Origin: Streptomyces exfoliatus
GTDB lineage: Bacteria; Actinomycetota; Actinomycetes; Streptomycetales; Streptomycetaceae
Reading direction: 5' to 3'
Length of the DNA stretch: 64,000 bases
NCBI RefSeq assembly: GCF_000725545.1
Contig: NZ_JNZP01000006.1
Span: forward strand, 180,882 to 244,881
The notes beneath the pieces are model-generated. The model ran no database searches and was not told the DNA's origin. It saw only the letters and a list, made by a program, of their open reading frames with translations. Positions 1 to 8,565 of the stretch are shown one piece after another. Within the stretch, counting starts at the first letter, position 1; every line of letters begins with the position of its first letter. A program made the translations under genes and the position numbers.

Positions 1-1582
<1,582 letters not shown>

Positions 1583-1764
1583 CGTCTTCTCTCCAGCGGT
1601 CGCTCACGGGCTGAATCACGGACGTGCGCGAGGTGTCGGGTCCACTGTCGACCGCTCGCGGTGTCCATGGCAGTCACGCTAGCGGCGGCCGGTCGCCGAC
1701 GCTTCTCAAATCCTGATCGTCGGTCCTGATCGTCGTCCGCGATCCTGATCGCCGTCGGCGGGGT

Positions 1765-2007
1765 TCAGGCCCCCGGCAGGCCCTCCAGGGTGTGCCGGGA
1801 TCCGGGGCGACCGCCCGCCACATGGCGCTCGGCGGCCTGGACGGCCTCTCGGGCGGTGCGTTCTCCCATCAGGACGCACAGGGTGTACGCCGTGTCCTCG
1901 AAGCGCCGCCGCGCCGACAGGTCGCACGGCCTGGCGAGCACGGTCCGCTCCTGGGCGCGGTAGTGCCGGAGCAGCCGGTCGACCGTGTTCCTGTCGGGCA
2001 GCAGCAT
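1765..2007 (-). CDS. DUF5133 family small protein
   Basis: An 80-residue protein starting at ATG 2007, preceded at good distance by a strong AGGAGG, which is why this start is preferred over in-frame upstream starts. The core RPCDLSARRRFEDTAYTLCVLMG, followed by an alanine-rich helix, matches the pattern of DUF5133 proteins, which are abundant and apparently Streptomyces-specific. The family has no established function; members are small, helical and lack membrane segments. It stands alone, facing away from the epimerase gene at 2172. Confidence 0.75.
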   Translation of the reverse strand: MLLPDRNTVDRLLRHYRAQERTVLARPCDLSARRRFEDTAYTLCVLMGERTAREAVQAAERHVAGGRPGSRHTLEGLPGA

Positions 2008-2171
2008 GGTGTCCTCCTGGCTGGTGAGTCGCTTCATAATCCCGGTCGTCGACGACCCTCGCGACCCGCACGGACACGAAGCGTGACAACTCTGGGGAGC
2101 GGCCTCCGGCCCGGCGGTCCCGAGCACCGCCCGGGGTGCGCTTCCGCCGCCCATGGCGGAGGGTCGAAGAC

Positions 2172-3209
2172 ATGAACCCGAAGGCGATTTCGCGGGTGGT
2201 CGTCACCGGCGCCACCGGCAACGTGGGCACGAGTCTGGTCCGGGTCCTGGCGGACGAGCCGCGCGTCGGCTCGGTCCTGGGACTCGCCCGCCGCCGGCCG
2301 GGCCTCGACCTCCCAGGGGTCGAGTGGGCCGAGGTCGACCTCTCACGGGAGGGCGACGAGCCCCTGCTCGCGCGGCATGTCGCCGACGCGGACGCCGTCG
2401 TGCACCTGGCCTGGCGGTTCCAGCCGACCCATGACCCGGTGGAGACCTGGCGGTCGAACGTGCTGGGCTCGGTGCGCGTCTTCGACGCGGTCGCGGCGGC
2501 GCGCGTGCCGGTCCTGGTGCACGCCTCCTCGGTGGGGGCTTACTCCCCCGGCCCGCCGGGCGGCGCGCCGGTGTCCGAGGCGTGGCCGACGCACGGCTGG
2601 CCGGGCGCCGCGTACACCCGGGAGAAGGCGTATCTGGAACGGGTCCTCGACACCTTCGAGCGGGACCATCCCACGACCCGGGTGGTCCGGATGCGTCCGG
2701 CCTTCCTCTTGAAGGAGGAGTCGGCGAGCGAGCAGCGGCGGATCTTCGCGGGGCGCTTCTTCCCCGGCACGCTGATGCGGCCCGAACTCCTCCCGCTGAT
2801 GCCGGAGTTCGACGGTCTGCGGATCCAGGTCATGCACACGGAGGACGCCGCCGACGCCTATCGGCGGGCGCTGCTCCGGGACGTCCGGGGGCCGTTCAAC
2901 CTGGCCGCCGAGCCGGCGCTCGACGCGGCGACCCTGGGCGAGCTCTTCGGGGCCCGGCCGGTACGGGTCCCCGCGGGCGCGGTGCGGGGCGCCCTGTCGG
3001 CGGCCTGGCACCTGCGGCTCGCCCCGGCCTCGCCCGGGCTCTTCGACGCGGTGCGGCACATCCCGCTCCTGGCGACGGAGCGGGCGCGGCGCGAGCTGGA
3101 ATGGGAGCCGTCGCACAGTTCCCTGGACGCCCTGGAAGCGTTCCTGCGCGGAGTCCGCGCGGGTGCGGGCGACGACACGGCTCCCCTGGCGGGCCACCGC
3201 GTCGGCTGA
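2172..3209 (+). CDS. NAD-dependent epimerase/dehydratase family protein
   Basis: A 345-residue extended short-chain dehydrogenase. The N-terminus carries the Rossmann motif VTGATGNVGTSL, then a DAVVHLAW strand and the catalytic pair seen as SSVGAYSPG with YTREK (YxxxK) further on. These enzymes act on nucleotide sugars or similar carbonyl substrates with NAD(P); the substrate cannot be read from sequence. The start ATG at 2172 has GGAGGG nine bases upstream. An upstream in-frame start at 2136 would add residues before the first beta strand and lacks a ribosome site. It is transcribed alone, convergent with the GST-like gene ending at 3273. Confidence 0.85.
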   Translation: MNPKAISRVVVTGATGNVGTSLVRVLADEPRVGSVLGLARRRPGLDLPGVEWAEVDLSREGDEPLLARHVADADAVVHLAWRFQPTHDPVETWRSNVLGSVRVFDAVAAARVPVLVHASSVGAYSPGPPGGAPVSEAWPTHGWPGAAYTREKAYLERVLDTFERDHPTTRVVRMRPAFLLKEESASEQRRIFAGRFFPGTLMRPELLPLMPEFDGLRIQVMHTEDAADAYRRALLRDVRGPFNLAAEPALDAATLGELFGARPVRVPAGAVRGALSAAWHLRLAPASPGLFDAVRHIPLLATERARRELEWEPSHSSLDALEAFLRGVRAGAGDDTAPLAGHRVG

Positions 3210-3272
3210 CCCGATAGGCGGCCGGCTGCCCGTGGAGCCCGGTGGAGTCGCCCGCGCCGACGGGACGGCCCG

Positions 3273-4136
3273 TCAGGGAGCGGTGGCGGTCGGCCAGTCG
3301 ACGAGCCGGATCGCCGCGCCCGCGGCCTCGCGGCCGCGGCAGTGGGCACGGTGGCGCCGTAGGACCGCGTCGATGTCGAGGCGGCGGGCGAACTCCGGGC
3401 GGGCGGCCATCCGCCGGGCGTACGCCCACAGGGAGCCGTACCCGGCGACCCGGTCCATGGCCGTGGCGTCCAGGTGCCAGCGGTGCACGGTGTCGAGCTG
3501 GACCAGGGTGACCCAGACGTGCACGTCGGCGGCGGTCGGCGTCTCGCCGAGCACGTACGGGTGACGGGCGAGGCGGCGTTCCAGGGAGCCGAGGGCCGCG
3601 AAGAGGACGTCGAGCGGGTCGCGGTGGGCCGCGTCGCCGTCGAGCCCGAGCTCTCCGGCCCGCTGGGCCGCCCTGTTGACGCTCCGCTCGCACAGGTCCG
3701 CTATCGCCTCGATGTCGTCCCGGTGTTCCTCGGGCAGCAGCTCGGGCCCTTCGCCGCGGAAGCGGAGGGCGAGGTCCCTGAGGATGTCGGGGACGTGGGT
3801 GCTGACGATCCTTCCGGTCCACCCGTCGCTGAGGACGGGCGCGGCGGCCGGGCCGTCGTAGAGGTGGGCGCTCGCCTCGTAGAGCGGGCGGAGCGCGGCG
3901 TACCCGCCGTCGGGCGTGTCGGGGGTGCCGGGCAGGACGGTGAGCGGGAGCGTGTCGTCGAGTCCGAGGAGGCCGTGGGTGAGCGCGATGCTCAGACAGC
4001 CTGGGTCGGACGGTGCGACATGGAGGCGGTAGCGGTGCGGCACGGCGTAGTGGCCGCTGTGCTCGTCGCGGCCGATCCGGCCGCGGAAGACGGGCACGGC
4101 GGAGGCGGGCAGGAGCGAGGACGGGACGACGGACAT
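3273..4136 (-). CDS. ECM4/YqjG-type glutathione transferase homologue, altered active site
   Basis: A 287-residue protein whose C-terminal half (YVLGETPTAADVHVWVTLVQLD) is the GST C-terminal domain of the glutathionyl-hydroquinone reductase (Xi) class. Aligned by eye with the canonical paralogue at 48288-49346, the helix HGLLGLDDTLPL matches RLMGLEDVLPM, but the catalytic CPW is replaced: SDPGC (Asp44-Pro45, with a Cys at 47). The usual cysteine chemistry is therefore doubtful, or uses a shifted Cys. GGGAG precedes the ATG at 4136. Upstream lies a cysteine-type leader peptide (4267-4413) on the same strand, suggesting control by sulfur supply. Confidence 0.75.
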   Translation of the reverse strand: MSVVPSSLLPASAVPVFRGRIGRDEHSGHYAVPHRYRLHVAPSDPGCLSIALTHGLLGLDDTLPLTVLPGTPDTPDGGYAALRPLYEASAHLYDGPAAAPVLSDGWTGRIVSTHVPDILRDLALRFRGEGPELLPEEHRDDIEAIADLCERSVNRAAQRAGELGLDGDAAHRDPLDVLFAALGSLERRLARHPYVLGETPTAADVHVWVTLVQLDTVHRWHLDATAMDRVAGYGSLWAYARRMAARPEFARRLDIDAVLRRHRAHCRGREAAGAAIRLVDWPTATAP

Positions 4137-4266
4137 GCTTCTCCCTTGATGGCGCGCGGTGCCGGGTCGGGCGGCGCGCGGAGCCCGGTCGCGGCGGTGC
4201 GACGGCGGGTCGGGGCGCGGGGCCCGGAGGCAGCAGGGGTACGGCGAGGAGAGACGGACAGGCGTC

Positions 4267-4413
4267 TCAGCGAGTGGTACGGACGCCCGGGTGTGAGCGG
4301 CGACTCGCGGCGCTGCAGACCCGCAGCAGATCGATGTGGCGGCGGGAGGTAAGGGGCAGGGAGCGCGGGAGGGGTGCGGCGGGTGAGGTGTTCCGCCGGC
4401 CGCTGCGCACCAT
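4267..4413 (-). CDS. Putative cysteine-responsive leader peptide (48 aa)
   Basis: A 48-codon reading frame from ATG 4413 to TGA 4267. Its core LTSRRHIDLLRVCSA matches the conserved pattern of the short leader peptides (SRRHxDLxRVxSA, often with Cys next to it) found upstream of sulfur-assimilation and related genes across Streptomyces. It lies about 130 bases upstream of, and on the same strand as, the GST-like gene starting at 4136, which is the usual arrangement for translation-coupled attenuation. The single Cys codon falls within the conserved core. The ribosome site is weak (AGGTAGGGAACC), and the exact start is less certain than the frame. The recognition is from memory of the family pattern, not from a search. 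Confidence 0.7.
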   Translation of the reverse strand: MVRSGRRNTSPAAPLPRSLPLTSRRHIDLLRVCSAASRRSHPGVRTTR

Positions 4414-4513
4414 GGTTCCCTACCTGTTCGCTCGGATTCCCGTCCTGAGTGTCCGACCGGTCTCCGGCGGCGTCAAGGGTGCGGTACGGGCGATCTCGTG
4501 GTGGGCCGTACGG

Positions 4514-4519
4514 GATAAT
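4514..4519 (+). promoter_or_regulatory. -10 element of a likely leaderless promoter for the Rrf2 gene
   Basis: GATAAT followed by exactly six bases (GCGCCC) and then the ATG at 4526. No Shine-Dalgarno sequence lies in between. This geometry places the transcription start at the A of the start codon, as in leaderless actinobacterial genes. No good -35 is visible. Confidence 0.55.
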
Positions 4520-4525
4520 GCGCCC

Positions 4526-4981
4526 ATGCGCATTTCAGCCAGGGCCGACTACGCGGTGCGTGCCGCCCTCCAGCTCGCCGCCGCCCAGGACGCGGGGCCG
4601 CTGAAGGCCGAGGCCATCGCCGAGGGCCAGGGCATCTCGCACAAGTTCCTCGAGGGCATCCTCGGGGACATGCGCAAGGGCGGTCTGGTGCAGAGCCAGC
4701 GGGGCGGCAACGGCGGCTACTGGCTGGCCAGGCCGGCGGAGTCGATCTCGGTCGCGGACGTCATACGCTGCGTGGACGGCCCCCTGGTCTCGGTCCGCGG
4801 GGAGCGGCCGCCGGACCTGTCGTACACCGGCCCCGCCGAGTCGCTGCTCACGTTGTGGATCGCCCTGAGGGCCGGTGTCCGCGAGGTGCTCGGGGTCTCG
4901 CTCGCGGAGGTGGCGGCGGCACAGCTGCCGGCCGGGATCGTCGCGCTCGCGGACGACCCGGAGTCCTGGACCAACCCCTGA
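4526..4981 (+). CDS. Rrf2 family transcriptional regulator
   Basis: A 151-residue Rrf2 protein. The N-terminal winged helix is clear (ISARADYAVRAALQLAA, then GISHKFLEGILGDMRKGGLVQSQRGGNGGYWLAR), followed by the dimerisation helix. Only one cysteine (in RCVDG) is present, so the three-Cys iron-sulfur site of IscR/NsrR is absent; this resembles the cluster-free cysteine-metabolism regulator CymR more than IscR. It lies between a cysteine-type leader peptide and a DszC/SfnB-like gene, with a large palindrome immediately downstream (5103-5134), so control of sulfur acquisition is a reasonable inference. Translation is probably leaderless. Confidence 0.85.
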   Translation: MRISARADYAVRAALQLAAAQDAGPLKAEAIAEGQGISHKFLEGILGDMRKGGLVQSQRGGNGGYWLARPAESISVADVIRCVDGPLVSVRGERPPDLSYTGPAESLLTLWIALRAGVREVLGVSLAEVAAAQLPAGIVALADDPESWTNP

Positions 4982-5102
4982 GCCACCGGCCCCCGTGGTC
5001 AACCCCGCGAGGCTGCGGGAACCCTGACGTGATCTCAGAGAGCAAGACGAGCACGTCCACCCATTGGACGCCCCTTGGGACCCGGCGAACACCTCTGCCA
5101 CT

Positions 5103-5134
5103 ATCCCTACTATTCCAGTGGGAATACTAGGGAT
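5103..5134. promoter_or_regulatory. 32-bp near-perfect palindrome, likely operator
   Basis: Left arm ATCCCTACTATTCC (5103-5116), spacer AGTG, right arm GGAATACTAGGGAT (5121-5134); 13 of 14 arm positions pair. It lies just upstream of the GTG start at 5148 of the monooxygenase gene and downstream of the Rrf2 gene, so it probably overlaps the monooxygenase promoter. The Rrf2 protein at 4526 is the obvious candidate binder (inference). It has no T-run and is AT-richer than its surroundings, which fits a binding site better than a terminator. Confidence 0.65.
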
Positions 5135-5147
5135 CATGTGAGGTGAC

Positions 5148-6563
5148 GTGAGCACGCCGAGGAAATCGCCGAAGAGACCCGCGACACGCACCACCTCCGC
5201 ACCGGTCGGAGGGCGGGGCGCCCCGCCCTCCGACGGCCCCGCACGCCGCGCCGACGACGAGATCTGGCCCCGCGTCACCCGAGAACTCGCCGACGACCTC
5301 GCCGTCGACGCCCTCGCCAGGGACCGGGCCGGCAAGGCCCCGTTCGACGAGGTCGCCCGGCTCCAGGAGGCCGGCCTGCCCGCCCTCCTCACGGCGCCCG
5401 GCCCGAACCGGCGGGGCGCCGACTGGGGGGCCGCGTGTGCGGTCGTACGGGAGATCTCCGCCGCCGACAGCTCGGTGGGCGAACTCCTCGCGCACCACTA
5501 CGCGCTGTCCTGGAGCAGCCGCTTCTTCGCCCCCGCGCCGGAGCCGGCCGCCGGCCGCCGCGGGACCGGAGGAACCGGCACCGCACCCTCCGCGCCCGCG
5601 GCGGGACCCGCGCTCGACGTCCGTACGGCCGAGGAGCACTGGCTGCTCGCCGGCGGCGTCGAACCGCCGCGCAACGAGGCCGGACCCGGCCTGACCCTGG
5701 CCCCCGCCGCCTCCGGCGGCGGGTGGTTCCTCGAAGGGAGCCGCACCTTCTCCTCCGCGGTGACCGTCGCGGACCGGCTCGTCGTCGGCGCCCGCCCCGG
5801 CGGCACGGGCGACCTGCTCGTCGTCCTGGTGGACCCGGCAGGGCCCGGGGTGTTCACGTCCGCAGCGCCGGACCGGGTCGGGCAGCGCCTCGCGGGCGCG
5901 GGCACCGTCACCTTCGACCGGGTCGCGGTACCGCCCGAGGACGTCCTCGGCGCCCTCCCCCACGACGAGCACGACGTCGCCCCCTTCACCACCCTCGCCC
6001 CGCTCGCCCTGCGTCTGCTCCTCGTGCAGGTCGGGCTCGGCATCGCCGAGGGGGCGCTCGCGGAGGCCCGGGACATCAGCCGGGCCGGCCAGGCGGGACC
6101 GGCACCGGGAGGCCACCCGGCCGGCCGTCGCGGAGGACTGCCGGACGCGGACGGCCCCCTGCCGACCGGGGCGGGGGACGATCCGTACCTGCTCCTCGCC
6201 TACGGGGAGCTGGCGACGGCGGCGCACGCCGCCGCCGCGGTGGTGGAGCGGGCGACGGACGCCCTCGCCCACGGTCTGCTCGCCGGAGCGTCGCTCGGCG
6301 TGGAGGAACGGGCCGACATCGCCGTCCTGGTGGCGGCGGCAGAGACCGTCACCGGCCGGGCGGCCGTCCACATCACCACCCGCGTCCTCGAACTCGTCGA
6401 CGGTACGGCGGGCGCCGACACGCACGCCGGCGGCCCGGGATTCGACCGCTTCTGGCGCAACGCCCGCGCGCTCACCGCGCCCACACGGGCGGCCCACCGG
6501 CTCCGTGACATCGGGGACCACTACCTGAACGGCACCCACGCGCGGCTCACGCTGCCGGTCTGA
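5148..6563 (+). CDS. Acyl-CoA dehydrogenase-fold flavin monooxygenase (DszC/SfnB-like)
   Basis: A 471-residue protein of the acyl-CoA dehydrogenase superfamily: N-terminal helical domain with DEVARLQEAGLPALL, a middle beta domain (GGWFLEGSRTFSSAVTVADRLVVGA), and a C-terminal four-helix region ending in RDIGDHYLNG. The details (VREISAADSSVGELLAHHYAL, PGFDRFWRNARALTAPTRAAHR) are those of the FMNH2-dependent DszC/SfnB group, which oxidises sulfur compounds during sulfur limitation, rather than beta-oxidation enzymes. A Gly/Pro/Ala-rich insert near residues 125-150 is unusual. GTG at 5148 follows GAGGTGA. Placement beside an Rrf2 gene and a palindrome supports a sulfur-acquisition role. Confidence 0.75.
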   Translation: MSTPRKSPKRPATRTTSAPVGGRGAPPSDGPARRADDEIWPRVTRELADDLAVDALARDRAGKAPFDEVARLQEAGLPALLTAPGPNRRGADWGAACAVVREISAADSSVGELLAHHYALSWSSRFFAPAPEPAAGRRGTGGTGTAPSAPAAGPALDVRTAEEHWLLAGGVEPPRNEAGPGLTLAPAASGGGWFLEGSRTFSSAVTVADRLVVGARPGGTGDLLVVLVDPAGPGVFTSAAPDRVGQRLAGAGTVTFDRVAVPPEDVLGALPHDEHDVAPFTTLAPLALRLLLVQVGLGIAEGALAEARDISRAGQAGPAPGGHPAGRRGGLPDADGPLPTGAGDDPYLLLAYGELATAAHAAAAVVERATDALAHGLLAGASLGVEERADIAVLVAAAETVTGRAAVHITTRVLELVDGTAGADTHAGGPGFDRFWRNARALTAPTRAAHRLRDIGDHYLNGTHARLTLPV

Positions 6564-6583
6564 ACCGGGCGGACCGGCATGTC

Positions 6584-6597
6584 GGGACCTCCGGCCC
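6584..6597. promoter_or_regulatory. Weak DosR/OsdR-like dyad upstream of usp
   Basis: GGGACC and GGCCC separated by three bases, about 90 bases before the universal stress gene. Dormancy-type (DosR-like) boxes have GGGAC/GTCCC half-sites, and Usp genes are common targets. The match is imperfect, and in such GC-rich DNA it could be chance. Confidence 0.25.
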
Positions 6598-6685
6598 TCT
6601 CATCGGCCCGCCGAATGGCCCAAGCTGGGAGGAGAGGGGCCCGCCCCACCGGAGGGCCCGACACCTCACCCACGGAGGAAGTCTG

Positions 6686-7558
6686 ATGAGTCGTGAGATC
6701 GTCGCAGGAGTGGACGGCTCCCCCGAGAGCCTGGCGGCGGCCGACTGGGCCGCCCGCGAGGCCCTGCACCGGGGTCTCCCGCTACGGCTCGCGCACGCCT
6801 GGCGCTGGGAACCGCTGGACCTCCCCCTGGTCCAGGACCGCGCCGACCAGGATCACGTCGCGGACGCGGTCGTGCGGGAGGCCGAGGCCACCATCGCCGG
6901 CCGCTACCCGGGACTCGCGCTCTCGGCCGAGGTCATCGGCGACACGCCGGTCGCCGCGCTCCTGAGCACCGAGGAACACGCCGAGATGCTCGTCATCGGC
7001 TCGCGCGGGCACGGCGCGGTCACCGGATTCCTGCTCGGTTCGTACGGGCAGCAGATCATCGCCGGGGCCACCCGCCCGGTGGTGGCCGTCAGGTCCCGCG
7101 ACGGCGAGCCGGCCGAACCCCCCACCGGACACGTGCTCGTCGGGCAGCTCGGCAGCCCGGAGGACAGCGCCGCAGCGCTGGGCTTCGCCTTCGAGACGGC
7201 CGCCGCGCGCGGGGCCTCCGTCCGGGCCGTACGCGCCTGGAGCCTGCCGCCGCTGTTCGCGTACAGCCCGCTCTCGATGCGGCTCGCCGACGACGCCGGC
7301 GGGCTCGTCCCGTACGAGGAGAAGGCCCTGAGCGACGCCCTCGCGCCCTGGCGCGAGCGCTACCCGGACGTGCCGGTCACCGAGCACGTCGAGCTGGGCA
7401 GCGCGGGCCAGGTGCTCCTCTCCGCCTCGGGGGCCGCCCAGCTCCTGGTGGTCGGCCGGCGGGCCAAGCGAGGGGCCGTCGGGCCGAGGATCGGCTCCGT
7501 GGCGCACGCGGCGCTGCACCTCGCGCCCTGTCCGGTGGCGGTCGTGCCCCAGGGCTGA
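6686..7558 (+). CDS. Universal stress protein, tandem UspA domains
   Basis: A 290-residue protein with two UspA domains (about 3-140 and 148-288). The first has the ATP-binding motif GSRGHGAVTGFLLGS (G-2x-G-9x-GS); the second has the degenerate GRRAKRGAVGPRIGS, so it may not bind ATP. The opening REIVAGVDGSPESLAAADWAAREA is typical of the actinobacterial tandem Usp proteins, many of which are induced by hypoxia or nitric oxide. GGAGGAAG lies just upstream of the ATG at 6686. The gene appears monocistronic. Confidence 0.92.
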   Translation: MSREIVAGVDGSPESLAAADWAAREALHRGLPLRLAHAWRWEPLDLPLVQDRADQDHVADAVVREAEATIAGRYPGLALSAEVIGDTPVAALLSTEEHAEMLVIGSRGHGAVTGFLLGSYGQQIIAGATRPVVAVRSRDGEPAEPPTGHVLVGQLGSPEDSAAALGFAFETAAARGASVRAVRAWSLPPLFAYSPLSMRLADDAGGLVPYEEKALSDALAPWRERYPDVPVTEHVELGSAGQVLLSASGAAQLLVVGRRAKRGAVGPRIGSVAHAALHLAPCPVAVVPQG

Positions 7559-7610
7559 AAGGGTTCGTGGAGACCCGAACGGTCTCGTCGGTCGACACGC
7601 GCGGTCGACG

Positions 7611-7649
7611 CGTCAACGTGACGCGTCACGTTGACGCGTCACGTTGACG
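7611..7649. repeat. Perfect 26-bp palindrome plus a third direct copy of the 13-mer
   Basis: CGTCAACGTGACG at 7611-7623 is followed directly by its exact inverse CGTCACGTTGACG at 7624-7636 and again at 7637-7649, so three adjacent 13-bp units (one inverted). There is no loop, which argues against a terminator hairpin and for a dimeric regulator site. It lies about 105 bases before the CAP-domain gene at 7754 and just after usp. The binding protein is unknown. Confidence 0.7.
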
Positions 7650-7753
7650 AGGAGTGTCGGGGCGGCCGGGGCCGGAAAGAGTTACCGCCGTCGCCCCGGT
7701 GGCTCTCCCCAGCGCCGGCCCGTCCGGCGGCCACGGCGAGAGAGCGGAGCTCC

Positions 7754-8548
7754 ATGCGGCACCACGACCGTCACGGTCACCCCCACGTCCCGGACCACGA
7801 CGCGCCGCGGGAGGAGCCCGCCGAGCGTGGCGGCCACTCCGACCCGGCGGCGCGTACGAACGGCCGGCACCGCAGAGGCCGCGTGGCACGGCGCCTCCGG
7901 CTCCGCCGCCCCTCGTTCCGCGCCGCCGTCCTCACCGTCGGAACGACGGCCGCCGCCCTGACGGTCGCGACCGGGCTGTACGTGGCCTCCCCGACCTCCA
8001 CCGGCACCACGGCCGCGACCGGTTCCGGCGCCGTCACCCCCACCGTCGCGGAACCGGAGACGGAACCGAAGTCCGAGCCCGAGCGCCCGCCGGCGCGACA
8101 GGCCGTGCGGCCGCAGGAACAGCGGCGGGAGCAACTGGCCGCGCAGGCCCCCGCGGGAAAGGCCGCCCGATACGTCAAGGACGTCCTCGCCCTCGTCAAC
8201 GCCGAACGGGAGCAGGCCGGTTGCGGGCCGCTCCGCGCCGAGAAGCACCTGCGGGCCGCCGCCCAGGGGCACGCCGACGACATGTCCGCCCGGGACTACT
8301 ACGGCCACGCCAGCCCGGAGGGCCGTGACGCGGGCGACCGGATGAGCGGCGCCGGGTACACGTGGTCGACCTGGGGGGAGAACATCCACCGCGGGACGAC
8401 GACCCCCGCCAGGACGGTGGAGGACTGGATGGAGAGCCCCGGTCACCGGGCGAACATCCTCAACTGCTCCTTCGAGGACACCGGCGTCGGGGTGGCCCTC
8501 ACGGCCAACGGCCCTTGGTGGGTGCAGGACTTCGGCGCCAGACGTTGA
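7754..8548 (+). CDS. Membrane-anchored CAP (SCP/PR1, YkwD-type) domain protein
   Basis: A 264-residue protein: His/Arg-rich cytoplasmic N-terminus, one hydrophobic segment (AAVLTVGTTAAALTVATGLYVA), a Pro/Glu linker, then a C-terminal CAP domain with VNAEREQAGCGPL, HADDMSARDYYGHASPEG, WGENIHRG and WMESPGHRANILNC. These are the conserved His/Glu surface residues of bacterial CAP domains. Such proteins are extracytoplasmic and of unknown biochemical activity. ATG 7754 begins the His-rich segment after GGAGC; an earlier in-frame start inside the palindromic repeat at 7611-7649 is unlikely. It is convergent with the sigma-CAP fusion gene, whose CAP domain resembles this one. Confidence 0.85.
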   Translation: MRHHDRHGHPHVPDHDAPREEPAERGGHSDPAARTNGRHRRGRVARRLRLRRPSFRAAVLTVGTTAAALTVATGLYVASPTSTGTTAATGSGAVTPTVAEPETEPKSEPERPPARQAVRPQEQRREQLAAQAPAGKAARYVKDVLALVNAEREQAGCGPLRAEKHLRAAAQGHADDMSARDYYGHASPEGRDAGDRMSGAGYTWSTWGENIHRGTTTPARTVEDWMESPGHRANILNCSFEDTGVGVALTANGPWWVQDFGARR

Positions 8549-8565
8549 GCGCCCGGCCGGTGCTC
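8547..8565. terminator. Short bidirectional hairpin between convergent CAP genes
   Basis: GAGCGCC, loop CGGCC, GGTGCTC (one G-T pair) spans the 15-bp gap and overlaps both stop codons. It is small, so its strength as a terminator is uncertain. Confidence 0.4.
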
